Positions 23,154 to 33,573 are shown, counted from the first letter of the stretch. The stretch: 64,000 bases of DNA from Typhlomys cinereus (GCA_023101885.1 JALPQD010000102.1:2602971-2666970), one strand, 5' to 3'. Numbers and translations are program-made. The notes: generated by a model not told the origin, from the sequence alone.

Positions 23154-23226
23154 GACTGTAGCTCATTGGTAAGGCATTTGTGTGCATGGGTCCTAGATTT
23201 GATCCTTAATACTAAAAAGGAAATAA
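23154..23226 (+). mobile_element. ID-like SINE (tRNA-Ala type)
   Basis: CTGTAGCTCATTGGTAAGGC is box A-like and CTAGATTTGATCCTTAATAC is box B-like, followed by AAAAAGG. At about 70 bp it has the length of a rodent ID element. Confidence 0.65.
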
Positions 23227-24029
23227 AAGCATAGATCATACAGAATCTGCACAACATGAGATCTGTGTTGCTCACATCTGTGGATTTATGACTAAGTATG
23301 CCCTGTATCCTTCCTGACTTCCTTTGCTCAAGTTCTCAGGGTGTGGCCTAGTGTTCTATTAGATAGCCAGGCCATCTTGGTGATGAGTCTTTCTCCTTAT
23401 TTTTCCTTAATATTTGATTGATTGGGTACAAACATTAAGACGTAGCTATAAAGACTTTGTATCAAAGTGCATTTTAAACATTTCTCACTATACTGTATGT
23501 TAGAAGAGCATTCAGCCTTCCATCTAGAAGTTTACTCTTGCAGGGGAAGGAGTTTGTTATAGAAAATCACAACTGGAAAAAGTGCAGAAAATAAGTGACT
23601 TCAGATTTCTTGGCCTAAAACAGGACAACCTACCCATTCCTCCACCCTTAAGATTCAGAGAATATGGAGGAAAAAGGGCCAAGGCAAACACTCCACTTAG
23701 TTATCGCCCCAGCATTTCTTAATTATATACTGCTTACTTAAAAAATTGATGCATCTTTTGAGATTGGCGGTTCTTATGAAGATGGTTTCTGCTGAAAGGA
23801 GCAAGTAATAATGCTTTTCCTTCCAAACTGATGTCTTTTCCTTGACACAAGAAGGTCATAATTTTTTTTTTAATTTGAAACAAAGGAACAGTTACATCAT
23901 CATTCTAGAAAACCACCACAAGTTGACAGTGTTCAGGTAACAGCTTTTAGGTAACAATTGAAGCCAATAGAAAGTCTTTTCAATAAGCTATCTTCTATGT
24001 TAGCATAACTTTTTTGGTATATGTAAACT

Positions 24030-24039
24030 GTGTGTGTGT

Positions 24040-24079
<40 letters not shown>

Positions 24080-24328
24080 AAGAGAGCATATGAGTGTGTG
24101 TTTCTGTGAAGGCCCAAGGTTATCACCAGGAATCATCCCAGATTGCTCTCTCTCTCTTTCTCTCTCTGTACCTCTGTATTGATTTGTTCTTGTTTTCAGG
24201 TTCTGCCTTCCAAGTAAGGCAGCTGCCATATTCACTCGGTATTTTAACCTGGGATCTGGAGATCTGAACTCAGGTCTTTTTGCTTTTAAGGCAAAGGATT
24301 TAGCCATTGAACCATCTCCCTGGCCCAG
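24030..24328 (-). mobile_element. B2-like SINE with (GT)n tail
   Basis: The plus strand starts with the complement of a CA-rich tail (24030-24078), then GGCCCAAGGTTATCACCAGG and ATCATCCCAGATTGCTC, and ends AGGATTTAGCCATTGAACCA and CTCCCTGGCCC, the antisense head. It belongs to the older family seen at 7228, 43050, 44945 and 48062. Confidence 0.8.
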
Positions 24329-24839
24329 TACAAGCTTTGAACAGAGAGAACACTATTCCAACAGGCCTCATTGATAGCTGTACTCAAAGTGTTTGCTAAA
24401 AGAGTTTTCCTTCCTTTAAATATGGTTTATATTCTTAAGAAGCACTTCTCAATTTACATTGATATAGTAATTAGTACAAAATATAGAACAGAAAATGTAG
24501 AACTTGGTTGTATTTCAATTAAAGAAGGTTTTTCTCCAAGTCAGGAAACCCGAATGAAATTTAGTGCTTTACTTTATTGAAATGAAAATGTATGTTAGCA
24601 TATCATGAAATATTGACTTCAAGCAAATTCTGTTGCCAAGTTTGGACTTTTTAGTTCATTCACAGAATTTTGTGCCACTCTAAGAAGAAGCTCAAAAGGA
24701 GAAAAGCAAAGGAGAGAGGAAGTATGGGTCACTTACGGAGAGAAAAGTCCATTCACATCTGGCTATGTGGAAACACCCATTCTCCCTGCTGTTCACGGAA
24801 ATGAAAATAGGACAATTTTTAATGCTATTGTCATTGTGC

Positions 24840-25017
24840 TTGTTTGATGTGCACATATGGGTGTATGCACTTGCCATAGTGTGCATGTGGATGTTAGAGG
24901 ACAATTTTGCAGAATCAGTTCTCTCCTTGCACCTTCACCTGAACTCAGGGATCAAACCCAGGTCCAATAGGCTTCATGACAAGCAACTGTACTCACTGAG
25001 TCAGCTCACAGGCCCGA
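24840..25017 (-). mobile_element. tRNA-derived SINE, antisense
   Basis: GTTAGAGGACAATTTTGCAG, AACTCAGGGATCAAACCCAG (antisense box B) and TACTCACTGAGTCAGCTCAC (antisense box A) appear in that order on the plus strand. This is the usual rodent tRNA-SINE order read backwards. Confidence 0.75.
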
Positions 25018-25519
25018 TTTCTTGAGAGAGATAATAGTGTAGTTTATCTCATCAGGTGGCTCTTGGTTTCATAATTTCCCTGCAGCATGTGATGTTGCTT
25101 GACAGCGTCATTCAAAATTGTAGCCCAGTCTCTCAAACTGGACATTACTTTCATAATTAAGTTTATGTGACATTTTAACATTTTTATTGTCATTTCAGAA
25201 AGGTGCCCAGAGTCATCACTGGAAATTGATTCCATCTTAAGAGACTTTCCTTATTGTTTCAGAGGAAGCAACTCCTTATCCATACAAACTTTATCTTGAC
25301 ATGGCAGTCATTCAGTCTCATCTTCAGATGTAATTCTGGTCCTCTCACCATTTCCACCACGTATAGTTACTTTCTCCACTGAAGTCTCAACTCCTCAAAG
25401 TCATGAGAATTTGGATTAATTCATACCAACTGCTGCTAATGTTGACACTTTAATCTCCTTTAATGGATCATGAATGTTCTTATAATGGCTTCCAAGAAGG
25501 CAGAACCATTTTTGGAAGG

Positions 25520-25650
25520 TGTATTAGTTACTTTTACTGTTGTTGTACTAAAGTACTCTAACAAAAGAAACTTAAGAAAGAAAAGATTTATTTTATTCAC
25601 AGTTCCAGAGGATACCGTTGTTCATGACCGAAGAGGAATAGCAGCTGGTC
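25520..25650 (-). mobile_element. MT-type MaLR LTR fragment
   Basis: The plus strand begins TGTATTAGTTACTTTTACTG, continues AGATTTATTTTATTCACAGT and stops at GCAGCTGGTC, exactly where the inverted-repeat arm begins. Antisense MaLR LTR, only one third present. Confidence 0.65.
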
Positions 25651-26162
25651 ACTAAACATTTTAAGTCCTATATTGAGACGTACAGTTCAGGAAAACAAGA
25701 CAGTCCCTTCAAATATTATTGCATGGCTGCACCTGTTCATCCAGGAGAAATAAATTTTAACATTTTGCCACTTAATATAATAGTCACAAGTGAATTCATG
25801 ATTCCTCTTGCTCATAAGGGAAAGTAAAGCAACCTTCTATGGTGGTTGGTATTGAATATCTGTGGCCTTCTAAGAGACAATCCTATAGAAGCACCTGTGA
25901 CAGATCACTTGGATTGGGTTAGCCCTTGGGCATGACTGTAAAGTACTATCGTGATTAGCTTAATTGAGGTGGGAAGATTCACTGTAAAGAGAGTCTAAAC
26001 ATTTCCTGGGCTTGGATGCTGGACTGCATATGGAAAAGGAAGCTAAGGGGCAGTGAGAGAGCTCAGTAGGTAGGGCATCTGCTCCTAAACCTGGTAACCT
26101 GTATTCGATTCCCAGAAGCCTGCATGGTAGGAGGAAAGAACTGACTCCTAAAATGTTCCTCT
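25651..26162 (+). repeat. Large inverted repeat, left arm (512 bp)
   Basis: Reads as the reverse complement of 26383-26904 with very few differences. Relative to the right arm it has about 4 extra bases near 25752 (in GAGAAATAAATTTTAAC) and lacks 14 bp near 25857, where the right arm has ATC ... ATC microhomology around the missing bases. The arm contains an LTR-like repeat segment (about 25860-26030) and the head of a tRNA-derived SINE (26050-26160). Confidence 0.95.
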
Positions 26163-26382
26163 GCAACCTAAAATGGTATCTGCATCAGGAAGAAGAGAGC
26201 AATGAAACTTGTGCTCAGGTAGCTTCCTCCTTTGTGCTCTTTTATATTTATTTACTTGAGAGAGATAGACAGGGCAGACAGACAGAGACGGACAGAGAAA
26301 CAGAGAGACAGAGAGAGACAGAGACAGAGACACACACAGAGAGAAATGCATATCCATGTCAAAGTATATGAGTGGAGGTCAG
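26163..26382. repeat. Inverted-repeat spacer with GACA/GAGA-rich low complexity
   Basis: The 220-bp spacer is not symmetrical. It holds unassigned sequence (26163-26245), then TTATATTTATTTACTTGAG and a run of GACA, CAGA and GAGA units (26258-26342). The AT-rich part and purine run are the antisense tail of the SINE whose head lies in the right arm, so the SINE is whole only on the right side. Confidence 0.85.
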
Positions 26383-26505
26383 AGAGCAACATTTTAGGAG
26401 TCAGTTCTTTCCTTCTACCATGCAGGCTTCTGGGAATCAAATACAGGTTACCAGGTTTAGGAGCAGATGCCCTACCTACTGAGCTCTCTCACTGCCCCTT
26501 AGCTT
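26246..26505 (-). mobile_element. tRNA-derived SINE spanning spacer and right arm
   Basis: On the minus strand the head (GGGGCAGTGAGAGAGCTCAG), the box B-like TATTTGATTCCCAGAAGCC, the body and an A-rich tail (ending about 26246) are all present and continuous. The left arm has only the head and the first part of the body, which suggests that the right side is the original and the left a copy. Confidence 0.8.
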
Positions 26506-26904
26506 CCTTTTTCATATGCAGTCCAGCATCCAAGCCCAGGAAATGTTTAGACTCTCTTTACAGTGAATCTTCCCACCTCAATTAAGCTAATCACGATAGT
26601 ACTTTACAGTCATGCCCAAGGGCTAACCCAATCCAAGTGATCTGTCACAGGTGCTTCTATAGGATTGTCTCTTAGAAGGCCACAGATCCTGTCCCGTTGA
26701 TATTCAATACCAACCACCATAGAAGGTTGCTTTACTTTCCCTTATGAGCAAGAGGAATCATGAATTCACTTGTGACTATTATATTAAGTGGCAAAATGTT
26801 AAAATTTCTCCTGGATGAACAGGTGCAGCCATGCAATAATATTTGAAGGGACTGTCTTGTTTTCCTGAACTGTAGGTCTCAATATAGGACTTAAAATGTT
26901 TAGT
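26383..26904 (-). repeat. Large inverted repeat, right arm (522 bp)
   Basis: Reverse complement of 25651-26162. It retains 14 bp absent from the left arm (near 26690-26704). Outside 26904 the flanks no longer match. No short TSD or terminal motif marks the outer ends, so this does not look like a simple DNA transposon. Confidence 0.95.
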
Positions 26905-27688
26905 CAGTATGTTGCAGACCTATGGGATTATAATTCTGCTTATGGATCACAAGCAGAGAAGACTGCTGTTCCTGGGCAGCTCAAAGATTTTAACAATGTT
27001 AAATGGCCACTGACTTTAACTTCAAGTCTTTAGCTCCATTATCCACTGGCAAGAAATCCTGACATTCATGACTGTCTAGCTATCAAAATCCTAGATAGCA
27101 TCTTTTTTTCCCTCCCCAATATAAGACTGTTTTGTGTATACAGAAAGTTTTTTGCATTTGTCCAGCTTCATTAATGGCTTCGAGTAGGTCAGCACAGTGC
27201 TGCATCTATATCCACAACTGCTGCTTTTCTTTACACTTTTGTAGTCCCAAAATGGTGTATTTATTTGACCTTTGTGGAATAACCGTTGATTACATAAGCC
27301 TTATTTTCTGAAGCTTCCTCACTTGTCCCAGCCTTCATAGCAATAAAGGGAGTTAAGACCTTTTTAAGATTAATCTCACTTTCATCAGTTTTAGGTTTTG
27401 ATTTCAAGTGAGAAATGTGTGACTCTTCCTTTCAGTTGAACACTTATTTAGAGACCATTGTGGGGTCATTAATTGGTTTACTTTCTATGTTCTTGTGTTT
27501 CTGGGAATATATAGACCTGTAGTGTGACAGAGGGAGAAACAGTTATAGAACGGTCTGAACAAACAGAACTCCTATCAATTAAATTCACCATCTGTATGAG
27601 TATGGTTCATGGTACCCCCAAACTAACTTTTGTAGCAAACATCAAAAATCACCAGTAGACAAAAAGAAATAGTGATGGATTTAGTTTT
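26905..27688. other. No clear feature
   Basis: Moderately AT-rich sequence without a recognised gene or repeat family. Confidence 0.4.
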
Positions 27689-27689
27689 T

Positions 27690-28163
27690 GTGATAGTTAA
27701 TCCTGGGTGTCAATTTGAAACATCTGGTATTAACTAAGATCAGCTGAGACCACACCTGGTAAGATCAGTTGAGACCATCTAAAGAGATTATCTGGATAAT
27801 ACAAGACCAGCCCTAGATTCCATTGGAACCTCCGCAGATCTCATAGGAACCTCCCAATAATGGACCACATAAAAGGGAACCACAGAAGAGACGCTCTGTA
27901 GCTGTGGTAGGAATTGCTATTCCTTCCAGCTGCCTGGTTTCTTCACTTCTTCAACCCTCTAGCCCTCCAGCCCTCCAGTCTTCAACCAGATAAAAATTCT
28001 CTAGGAATCCTCCAGCCTTCAGCCATCACCCATTGGATTACCAGACTGAGTAAGTACTGGCAGCCATCGTTGGACTAACTCAGCCATATCTGTAAGCTAA
28101 CTCAATACATTCCCTATTTATATATTCATTTTGTTAATTCTGTAACTCTATAGAACCTGTTTT
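27690..28163 (+). mobile_element. Rodent LTR-like interspersed repeat, near complete
   Basis: Starts GTGATAGTTAATCCTGGGTG and GTCAATTTGAAAC, continues through GGCAGCCATCGTTGGACTAA, and ends ATTCTGTAACTCTATAGAAC. The start and end match a repeat common in rodent genomes that I cannot name with certainty. A second, antisense copy is at 53770-54265, and part of a related sequence lies in both arms of the inverted repeat. Confidence 0.6.
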
Positions 28164-28164
28164 G

Positions 28165-29200
28165 AAATACTGTTTTGAAATGTGCAAGAGCTATCAGAAT
28201 GTGATACAGAAACACAAAGTATACATGTAGTATTTAAAAAATGATGCTGTACACTTGCTTGATGCAGGAGGGCCACAGATCATCAGTCTGAAGAAAATCA
28301 AAATGTCTGCAAAGCACAATAAAGCAATAAAATGAGTCGTATTTGTATGCACTCTAGCATTACATATGAGGCACTAAACATGACAGGGGTTGAGTAAATA
28401 CGTGTTGATTGATTCTGTGCTGTGTTCTTTCTGACATCATCTTACACCATATGCAGGGTCAGATTTTACTTCTTGGTACTGCCCAGAGTACACACTGCTT
28501 AGCATGTGCTTGAAGAATGTCAGTCACAGCCTATGCTTGTTCCTTAATCTATTTCCATCTTTGTTATTCTACAATGACTCTTTCAGCTCTCACCTAGCTA
28601 TTTTGTCTGCTATGACTCTTATGAGAAAACGCAGACACTGTTTTTTTTCTAGAATATTTTTATTGTACTCCCACTTGGGCAGATAAAAATGAATCTGACA
28701 TCAGGCATCAAACAATGGCAGTGTTCGCTCCGACATATTTTTGCTATCTTGTGCATATCTTTGCAAATCTTGTGACATAAGTTTATAAAGTTTCTATTTT
28801 CATATTATATTTTTCTTATCATCTTACATTTTATTAATATTCTAAAAGATCCTACAGGGGGAAATCAAGTAATACTTTTAGCTAAGTCAGGTAAACACAC
28901 ATAAGTAGGTATCACAGCTGATGACATAATGGGCCTTTCTGCTAATCAGTGGGTGAAAACTCATGGTGGATTGCCGAGAACACAAAAGATCTTCTGGTAT
29001 CTTGTGTGTTGTGAGCCTTATAACTTTGGTGTGACCATTTCCCTTGTTTATAGTCTGGACTGAGTGTCTCCAGTTCTGAGACACAACCAAAAATTGCAAG
29101 AATACACTAAAAACGTACATCCGCTCACTATTTAATACATTATCCCTCTCCTTATTCTAAGGGCCATGCTTTCCTTCCCCACTCTTAGAGTTCATATCAG
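28165..29200. other. No clear feature
   Basis: A possible L2/MIR tail relic sits at 28355-28420 (GGGTTGAGTAAATACGTGTT). Otherwise nothing is recognised. Confidence 0.35.
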
Positions 29201-29204
29201 TCTA

Positions 29205-29442
29205 CTAAGGTTTTCAAAAAAACATAGCCTAGGTAGTTTAAATAAAAGAAATGTATTGTCCATTGTTTGGGAGATTAGGAAGTCCAAAACTAAGGTGCCT
29301 ACTAATTTGGAGACTCTTTCTGATCTGTAGATGACCGCCTTTATACTGTAATTGCCCTTGACTTTGGCTTTTCCTATGTATGCTTATGGAGGAGGGGGAG
29401 AGAGACAAAGACAAATAGATAGGGAGGGAGAGAGAGTGAGAT

Positions 29443-29475
<33 letters not shown>

Positions 29476-29760
29476 GACAGACAGACGGAGACATAGAGAA
29501 CAGTAAGGAGGAGAAGGAAGACAGAAAAGAAAAAAGAGAAAGGAGACATGAGAGAGGAATACAGAGAGAGGAAGGAGAGAGAAAGAGACAGAGAGAAAGA
29601 TGATAAGAAGAAGAGAGGAAAGAAGGGAGAAAGGGGGAAAGGAAAGAAAGGAAAGACAGACAGCACCTTATATTCTCATTTCCTCTTCTTGTGAATTGCA
29701 CTAAGCTAACAGATGGGTTTCACTCCATGACTTCTTTTAATCTCAGTTTGTTTAGTGAAA
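29205..29760. repeat. Ancient interspersed repeat with expanded purine tract
   Basis: The flanks read TAGTTTAAATAAAAGAAATG, GAAGTCCAAAACTAAGGTGC and, after the tract, CATTTCCTCTTCTTGTGAAT. They fit an old mammalian repeat of the type also seen at 57990-58375. In place of the short GA stretch normally found there, 29396-29660 is about 265 bp of almost pure purine. Confidence 0.6.
29396..29660. repeat. Polypurine tract, about 265 bp
   Basis: GA, GACA and GGA units with few pyrimidines on the plus strand. The antisense Ser/Leu/Phe-rich open frames (105 and 142 codons) are translations of this tract and not genes. Confidence 0.92.
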
Positions 29761-29764
29761 GTTC

Positions 29765-30436
29765 TTTCTCCAAATATAGTGATATTTTTGCTTCAACTTA
29801 TTATTTGGTGTGACTGGAATTCAAGTGGGATAGAACCTAGGAGAGGCTCTATTTTGTGATTTATGATGGAATTATTTGTTGAATTATTAAATATAGATTT
29901 TATTTATCTGTGATTATTTAGGAATGACAGGTCTATTTCTGGAATCACTTGGGACTGTATTATTCCTATTTTAAGATGAAATGATAACTTCAGTAGTAAA
30001 AATAGATGTTTAAAAAATAGCCTTGGGAGACTGACTGGTATTGTTTAGTATAGTAGTAGAAAAACTATGAACAATTCAGAAAGTTACAAACTGATGAAAC
30101 ATATCCATTTTAATATGCTAGATATGCAATTGTCATTTTCAGGTATTCTTCTGTCCTTTATTGAACTCACATTATAAAATGATGGTCCAAGCTACCTTAC
30201 AACATTTCTATTATTAAAGAAAGGTAGAAGCATAGGTCCAGCAAGAACAGGAATAGAATCTGGTTTCGGGTCTAGAAAGTGGTACCAAGCTTCTTATTGA
30301 TGCCACTCCATTTTAAGTATGCATGATTTTCAACTTACAGGGTACTGTTCTCTATTTAATAAAGCAATGGTGAACAGGTAAAACCACAGATGCATCTTGG
30401 CACAAAACATTGAAATCCATGGAAATATTTAGTTAT
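29765..30436. other. No feature seen
   Basis: AT-rich flank of the full-length L1. No repeat family recognised. Confidence 0.45.
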
Positions 30437-30449
30437 AAAAGAATGTAAG
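30437..30449. repeat. Target-site duplication, 5' copy
   Basis: AAAAGAATGTAAG, repeated at 36533-36545, bounds the full-length L1. Confidence 0.9.
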
Positions 30450-30840
30450 GCCCCACCCCGCCGCCCGGGACGCTAGCGCGGTCCAGTCGGGCTTCACCAC
30501 GAACCTAGGTAAGCTCCAAGCCCCCCCCCCCAACCCCAGGCAGCCCAAGGGACACAGCTCCTCCCGCCATCCAGCCGGAGCCGGGCAGGGCATGGGAGGA
30601 GGACACCCCCTCTGTGCCCTGGGCCCTGCCCCAGCTACCCCAGCTTAAATAGAGTCCCTGCCAACGCCCCATCCTCCCTTCCCCCACTCTGCCACCCGGG
30701 ACGTGCGCGTGGTCCATCCCGGCCTCACCGCGACCTAGGTAAGTTCCATCCCTGCCCACCCCCAGAACCCCAGGCCAAATAATTCAGTTTAGTGAAAAAC
30801 GCACAGAAATTGAAAGAAGATCTTAAGAGTTAAAACGACA
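30450..30840 (+). promoter_or_regulatory. L1 5' UTR promoter with two monomer units
   Basis: CpG-rich against an AT-rich background. Two related units are offset by about 230 bp: the shared CCCGGGA lies at 30464 and 30695, and shared CCTAGGTAAG at 30504 and 30734. One whole unit and one partial unit adjoin a non-repeated segment (30775-30840) leading to the ORF1 ATG. This parallels the monomeric promoters of mouse L1s and is presumably the internal Pol II promoter. Confidence 0.85.
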
Positions 30841-31278
30841 ATGCCAAAGTCAAAGTGCAAATCCATGAGAAACAATACTCAAGTAAACAAATCTCCCACT
30901 GAAGGAATTAATCCCATAATGTTAGACTCCAACCAGAACAAACCCACGGAAAATGGCCATGAAAGCCTGACCCAGGATAACGACTTTCAAAATATGATCA
31001 TTACTATGTTCAATAGTATGAAAGAGGAAATCCGGGAGGAATTAAATAATCGAATCAATCACTTTGAAGAGGAACACAACAGACACTTGGAGGAGTTGAG
31101 AAAAACAGTGCAAGAAACAAAAACTGGCATGGAGCAGTTAAAACAGACTCAAGCAGAGTTTAAAACTGAGTTAAAGACAAGTTATCTTCAACCCAGAACT
31201 CCACAGAGAGTCTTATCAGCAGAACTAAGGAAGCAGAAAACAGAATTTCAGACCTTGAAGATAAAGTGGGAGTACTAA
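30841..31278 (+). pseudogene. L1 ORF1, N-terminal part, ends in a frameshift
   Basis: The start at ATG 30841 follows the 5' UTR directly. Residues 1-40 are polar and Asn/Lys/Ser-rich. Residues about 50-110 (FNSMKEEIREELNNRINHFE, then EEHNRHLEELRKTVQETK) have the heptad pattern of the ORF1p coiled coil that mediates trimerisation. After about residue 115 the frame is wrong and reads to a stop at 31278. An indel between about 31170 and 31205 is responsible. Confidence 0.93.
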
Positions 31279-31808
31279 CCAGCTCAATGGAAGAGGTTGT
31301 TAAAGCCAAAAAGATGCTTGAGAGAAATATCCAGGATATATGGGACACCCTGAAGAAGCCCAACATGCGTATTCATGGAATACCAGAGCAAGAATCTCAA
31401 AATACCACCCCTGAGGAAATTTTTCAAATGATCATCAAGGAAAACTTTCCTCATCTAAAAAAAGACAGGCCCATCCATATACAAGAGGCATTCCGCACCC
31501 AAAATAGATATGACCAAAACAGAAGCTCGCCATGGCAAACAACAGTCAAGACACTCCACACTCAAGATAAAGAACTGGTGCTGAGAGCTTCAAGGGAGAA
31601 AAAACAAGTCACTTTTAAAGGTAAACCTATTAAAATAACAAATGACTTCTCAATGGAAACACTAAAAGCAAGAAGAGCTTGGAGAGACATACTTCAAGTA
31701 TTGAATGAGCAAAAATGTCAACCCAGGCTGATTTACCCTGCAAAACTATCCATCATGATCGAGGGAGAAAGAAAAATCTTCCAGCACAAAGACAACATGA
31801 AGGGATAA
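31200..31808 (+). pseudogene. L1 ORF1, RRM and C-terminal part in the shifted frame
   Basis: The correct frame resumes near 31200 and gives the end of the coiled coil, then the RRM-type segment (NMRIHGIPEQES, ENFPHLKKDRPIHIQEAFR) and the C-terminal domain with the conserved YPAKLSIMIEGERKIF. The stop is at 31806-31808. The normal ORF1p domain order is complete, but only across two frames. The ATG at 31266 is an internal methionine, not a start. Confidence 0.92.
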
Positions 31809-31951
31809 ATGTCCACCAAACCAGGCCTTCAAAAAATACTAGAAATGATACTCAAGCTTGAAGAAAAAAACAGGCATATCCAGGAGAACAGAAGGCAAGT
31901 ATAACACCATTAACAGCAAAGCAATATACTTATAAGAACCACTAAACATAA
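31809..31951 (+). other. L1 inter-ORF segment
   Basis: About 140 bp of A-rich sequence between the ORF1 stop and the in-frame stop just upstream of the ORF2 frame. No obvious initiator ATG for ORF2 is in frame: the open stretch starts after a TAA near 31950 and its first in-frame ATG is at 32183, already inside the endonuclease. Confidence 0.7.
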
Positions 31952-32566
31952 TAAATATCTGGAATTCAAAATAGTTTCTCCATTATAACACTAAATGCTA
32001 ATGGAATTAACTCACCGATCAAGAGACACAGATTACAAAGTTGGATTAAAAATCACAATCCATCAATCTGCTGCCTGCAGGAAACCCATCTCACCACAAA
32101 AGATAGGCATGCCCTAAAAATAAAAGGCTGGTCAACAATTCTACAAGCTAATGGAAGCAGAAAACAGGCAGGGGTAGCCATTATGATATCAGACAAAGTG
32201 GACTTCAAACCAAAGAAAATTATAAGAGACACGGATGGATACTACATTTTAGTCACAGGTACAATTCACCAGGAAGACTTCACAATACTGAACATATATG
32301 CACCCAATACGGGCCCCTCCACATTCATTAAGAAAACCCTACAGCGTCTAAAGCAAGAAATCAACCCCCAAACGATAATTCTTGGGGACTTCAACACCGC
32401 CCTCTCAACATGGGATAGATCAACAGGTCAAAAGCTTAACAGAGACACTTTGGAACTTAATCAAACCCTTAAAGAAATGAATCTTACAGATCTCTATCGA
32501 ACTTTCACCCACGCACCAAAGAATACACATTTTTCTCAGCAGCACACAGAACTTTCTCCAAAATAG
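31952..32566 (+). pseudogene. L1 ORF2, endonuclease domain, frame lost near 32520
   Basis: APE-type endonuclease domain that nicks target DNA. Visible motifs in order are LNANGIN (the N-terminal Asn), CLQETHLT (catalytic Glu), NIYAPN, and ILGDFN (Asp/Asn at about 32383). The frame ends at a TAG at 32564. The expected continuation (EYTFFS ... SKIDHILGHK) is in another frame from about 32521, consistent with loss of one A near 32518. The initiator ATG is not visible. Confidence 0.9.
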
Positions 32567-32820
32567 ATCACATATTGGGCCACAAAATGAATCTACACAT
32601 ATAAAAAAGTTGAAATTCTAACCTGTGCCCTGCCAGACCACCATGGCCTAAACATGGACATCCACAACACAACAAACAAGAGAAAATTCACTAACTCCTG
32701 GAAACTTAACAATGTGATGCTGAATGAGAACTGGATTCAGGAAGAAATTAAAAAGGAAATTCAAGATTTCCTGAATGCGAATGATAATGAAAATACAATT
32801 TACCAAATCTCTGGGACAAA
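32567..32820 (+). pseudogene. L1 ORF2, linker between endonuclease and reverse transcriptase, multiple frameshifts
   Basis: Pieces of the expected protein (IDHILGHKMN, YKKVEILTCALPDHHGLNMD, WKLNNVMLNENWI) appear in different frames, with breaks near 32600 and 32805. It joins the endonuclease fragment to the next open part. Confidence 0.82.
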
Positions 32821-33573
32821 ATGAAAGCTGTTCTAAGAGGTAAGTTCATAGCTCTTAATGCCTACATCAAAAAAATGGAAACATCAGAAATAAACAACTT
32901 AACAATGAAGCTTAAAGCTTTAGAGAAACTAGAGCAATCTGATCCCAAAAGTAGTAGAAGAGAGGAGATTAGCAAAATAAGGGGAGAAATATCTGAAATC
33001 GAGATTAAGAAAACGATAGAAAAAATCGACCAGTCAAAAAGCTGGTTCTTTGAAAAAATCAATAAGATTGATATACCCCTAGCTGAATTAACCAAAAGCA
33101 GGAGAGAGAAAACCCAGATTAACAAAATTAGAAATGAACATGGAGTTATCACTACTGATACCCAAGAAATCCAGAGAATTATAACATCATATTTCAAAAA
33201 CTTATACTCTGTGAAGTTTGACAACACAAAAGAGATGGATGAATTTCTAAGTAAACACAACTTACCTAAATTGAATCAGGAAGTTGTTAATCATTTAAAT
33301 AGTCCTATAACATATAAGGAAATTGAGGAAGTAATCTCGAATCTTCCCACCAAAAAATGTCCTGGACCAGATGGATTCAGCACAGAGTTATACCAGACAT
33401 TTAAGGAGTTAATAGCACCAATACTCCTTAAACTGTTCCATCAAATAGCAAAGGAAGGAACACTACCAAATTCCTTCTATGAAGCTAATATTGTTTTAAT
33501 CCCAAAACCTAATAAAGACTCACTTAAAAAAGAAAACTATAGGCCGATCTCTCTGATGAACACAAACACATAG
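32821..33573 (+). pseudogene. L1 ORF2, Z region and start of reverse transcriptase
   Basis: A 250-codon open stretch with the Lys/Glu-rich region before the reverse transcriptase, then [31 protein letters not shown] and [10 protein letters not shown], the conserved RT fingers/palm entry. It ends at an in-frame TAG (33571), where the 5' L1 copy in this window (1-2054) reads NTDAKILNK; a Lys codon changed to a stop is the simple explanation. The first methionine is internal. Confidence 0.93.

Noticed and set aside
23154..23226. A functional tRNA gene
   Set aside because: Only box A/B-like blocks with an A-rich end and no cloverleaf stems; it fits an ID-type SINE.
25651..26904. Inverted repeat as a DNA transposon with long terminal inverted repeats
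   Set aside because: No TSD or conserved terminal motif, no transposase, and the arms contain pieces of a SINE and an LTR-like repeat.
29238..29701. Antisense open frames of 105 and 142 codons rich in Ser, Leu and Phe
   Set aside because: Complement of the polypurine tract; length reflects absence of stops in low complexity.
30505..30759. 84-codon antisense open frame in a GC-rich stretch
   Set aside because: It lies in the L1 monomer promoter; high GC removes stops. No sign of a host gene.
32183..32566. A stand-alone endonuclease gene
   Set aside because: It is the L1 ORF2 endonuclease domain with upstream coding in the same frame and a frameshift downstream.
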